Source: an uncultured Prevotellaceae bacterium
Lineage (GTDB): Bacteria > Bacteroidota > Bacteroidia > Bacteroidales > Bacteroidaceae
Direction of reading: 5' to 3'
Assembly: GCA_902768105.1 (NCBI GenBank)
Contig: CACXJZ010000004.1
Span: 1 to 64,000 of the forward strand
DNA length: 64,000 nt
The notes beneath the pieces were generated by a model, which was given only the letters and a program-made list of their open reading frames with translations, had not been told where the DNA came from and ran no database searches. Shown in pieces: positions 62,634 through 64,000 of this stretch. The position numbers were made by a program, and so were the translations under genes. Every line of letters begins with the position of its first letter. The stretch's first letter is position 1.

Positions 62634-62845
62634 TGATGACAGTTATGTGAAGATGACAGTTTCTTTTTTTCGAAATTTCTTCTATGAGGTAACTATAGAA
62701 TATAGTAATAATATATAATATATAATATATAATATATAAATATATGCATAAATATGTATATAAATGTTAATTCAAATTAACCCTTTTTCTGGTTTAGACG
62801 CACGAAAACGGCGCATTTCGAAACTGTCATCTGTCATCTGTCACG
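62634..62845. repeat. Inverted tandem-repeat element with AT-rich core
   Basis: agatgacagtttc at 62651-62663 is the exact reverse complement of 62820-62832. The left arm holds two gatgacag units; the right arm holds ctgtcat, ctgtcat, ctgtcac head to tail. The core 62700-62765 is nearly all A and T with repeated tatataa. No ORF. Confidence 0.75.
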
Positions 62846-62870
62846 TCCTGACTTTTCCCGTAATGAAACG

Positions 62871-62916
62871 CACCTTTTCATGCCATGAAACTATACGATT
62901 CATGCCATGAAAAGTG
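62871..62916. repeat. Inverted repeat with two ttcatgccatgaa units
   Basis: caccttttcatgccatgaa (62871-62889) pairs with ttcatgccatgaaaagtg (62899-62916) apart from one or two bases. It lies 38 bases upstream of the -33 box of the flippase at 62992 and might be an operator. Confidence 0.65.
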
Positions 62917-62953
62917 CAGCATCTCGGAAATACTCAAATAATCTTCGATTAAT

Positions 62954-62984
62954 TTGGTTTTTCGCTCGATTTGCACTACCTTTG
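62954..62984 (+). promoter_or_regulatory. Promoter of the second flippase gene
   Basis: TTG (62954-62956), exactly 20 bases, TACCTTTG (62977-62984), with the ATG at 62992. The leader is near zero. Confidence 0.65.
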
Positions 62985-62991
62985 CAGTCGT

Positions 62992-64000
62992 ATGAGCGCA
63001 GCTTCCCGCACACATAGAACCATACAGAACTCCAGAATGTCGTTGTTCCTCTTTCTGGTGCAGATTTTTATTGGTTTCTTCTCGCGCAAGGTCTTTCTCG
63101 ACCACCTGGGTACGGAAGTCATCGGACTGAACACTACGCTGGGTAACATTCTGAGTTTCCTCAACTTAGCGGAGCTCGGCATAGGTATCGCGATGGCCAC
63201 GTCGCTGTATAAGCCGCTCCACGACCAGGACCAGACGCGGATGTGTGAGATACTCACCGTGCAGGGCATTCTCTATCGCAGGATAGCGTGGCTGCTCTGC
63301 GGACTGAGCGTCCCCGTGCTAGTGGCGCTGCCGTTCCTCTTCCCAAACACCGAGTGCGGCATTGTGTATGTCTATGTGGCGTATCTGGTGTTCCTGAGCG
63401 GCTCCATCTTCAGCTATCTGTGGAACTACCGCGAGGTGCTGGTGCAGGCCGACCAGAAGAACTACAAGCTCATGCCCTGGATTCACGGCATCCGCTACGG
63501 CAAGATCGTGCTGCAGATTTGCTTCCTGATGCTGACTCCCTGGGGCATCTGGGGATGGATTCTGCTGGAGTTCCTGTCGAATGTCCTGACGGTATTTGCC
63601 ATTAACCACGTGGTACGTAAGGAGTTCCCCTGGCTGACCAAGAGCAAGGAATCGGCCTCTACCCTACTCCACAAGTACAAGGACCTGATGGTGAAGACGA
63701 AGCAGATGTTCGTCCACAAGATAGGCTCGTTCGTACTGGAACAGACGGCACCACTCATCATCTACGCGTATGTCTCGCTGAGCATGGTGGCCTACTACGG
63801 CAACTACATGATGCTCATCGGCTACACCGTCACGCTGATGAACGTCATCTTCGAGGGCATGGGCGCCAGCATCGGAAACCTGGTTGCCGAGAACAACAAG
63901 GAGCACACGCTGGAAGTGTTCTGGGAGCTGTTCACGTCGCGTCTCTGGATTGCAGGCATCGCCTGTTTCGGGCTGTACCTCTTCATCGGACCGTTCATCA
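62992..64000 (+). CDS. Second Wzx-like flippase, cut by window edge
   Basis: 336 codons from the ATG at 62992, open to the right edge. MSLFLFLVQIFIGFFSRKVF, LNLAELGIGIAMATSLYKPL and VAYYGNYMMLIGYTVTLMNV match the flippase at 59885-61444 in order and spacing. A further glycan unit, or a continuation of this cluster, probably starts here. Confidence 0.9.
   Translation, partial: MSAASRTHRTIQNSRMSLFLFLVQIFIGFFSRKVFLDHLGTEVIGLNTTLGNILSFLNLAELGIGIAMATSLYKPLHDQDQTRMCEILTVQGILYRRIAWLLCGLSVPVLVALPFLFPNTECGIVYVYVAYLVFLSGSIFSYLWNYREVLVQADQKNYKLMPWIHGIRYGKIVLQICFLMLTPWGIWGWILLEFLSNVLTVFAINHVVRKEFPWLTKSKESASTLLHKYKDLMVKTKQMFVHKIGSFVLEQTAPLIIYAYVSLSMVAYYGNYMMLIGYTVTLMNVIFEGMGASIGNLVAENNKEHTLEVFWELFTSRLWIAGIACFGLYLFIGPFI

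Noticed and set aside
62700..62765. Replication origin (AT-rich stretch)
   Set aside because: No DnaA-box cluster, dnaA or dnaN nearby; better described as the core of an inverted-repeat element.

Overview
The window is a chromosomal segment of a Bacteroidales bacterium, most likely Prevotella or a near relative (Prevotellaceae). The signs are Bacteroidetes promoters (TTG, then about 20 bases, then TAnnTTTG) with mostly absent Shine-Dalgarno sequences; a SusC/SusD pair; a eukaryote-type (GT3) glycogen synthase next to an alpha-glucan phosphorylase; an RprXY-type two-component system; a DUF4295 gene beside L33/L28; an acyl-ACP thioesterase in an ilvDBN operon; and C-terminal tails of the 'L-[DK]-G-[RQ]-[KR]...G-I-Y-I' type on secreted proteins. 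I see no rRNA, tRNA, CRISPR array or transposase gene.

Layout. 1-1330: a rearranged patch with two partly duplicated cassettes, a chimeric HsdM-fragment/winged-helix gene and a 5'-truncated HU-family gene. 1504-5732: thrC, a thiamine-phosphate-synthase-like gene, prs and a thioredoxin-like lipoprotein. 5745-10036: glgP and glycogen synthase. 10174-13400: a small secreted protein, a GT2 transferase, mtaB and a tiny lipoprotein. 13580-18267: ribosomal protein operons (rpsF-rpsR-rplI; rpmB-rpmG-DUF4295) on either side of rprX-rprY plus a 58-residue membrane protein. 18336-24898: ilvD-ilvB-ilvN-thioesterase-tsaD-pncC. 24915-28875: a secreted carboxypeptidase-regulatory-domain protein, a PurF-like protein lacking its glutaminase cysteine, an esterase and a DUF4250 protein. 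28876-30743: repeats, a frameshifted secreted beta-helix protein, a 30-bp perfect inverted repeat around an AT palindrome, and a strong promoter with no ORF behind it. 30744-38220: SusC-SusD with a Cys-rich membrane protein, a DNase I-fold phosphodiesterase and a lipase-like hydrolase. 38324-43168: mltG, glnS, a TPR protein and a DedA protein. 43242-48500: manC-gmd-fcl (GDP-L-fucose) running into ptb-buk. 48583-50073: xylB. 50249-64000: an exopolysaccharide cluster.

How the genes work together. The exopolysaccharide cluster holds a receiver-only regulator, a priming sugar transferase with a receiver-like N-terminus, a TolC-like protein, a Wzc-like protein, a Wzy-like polymerase, three GT2 enzymes, two Wzx-like flippases and an acyltransferase. 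GDP-fucose from the manC-gmd-fcl operon may feed it and other surface glycans. glgA and glgP form a glycogen store-and-use pair. The SusCD locus carries a lipase and a phosphodiesterase but no glycoside hydrolase, so a non-glycan substrate is possible.

The least explained elements are (1) one palindromic repeat family inserted in frame in tsaD and in a GT2 gene, with a third copy between genes; (2) the orphan promoter plus structured GC-rich stretch at 30454-30665; (3) two inverted-repeat/AT-core elements at 30231-30403 and 62634-62845; and (4) the duplicated chimeric cassettes at the left edge.
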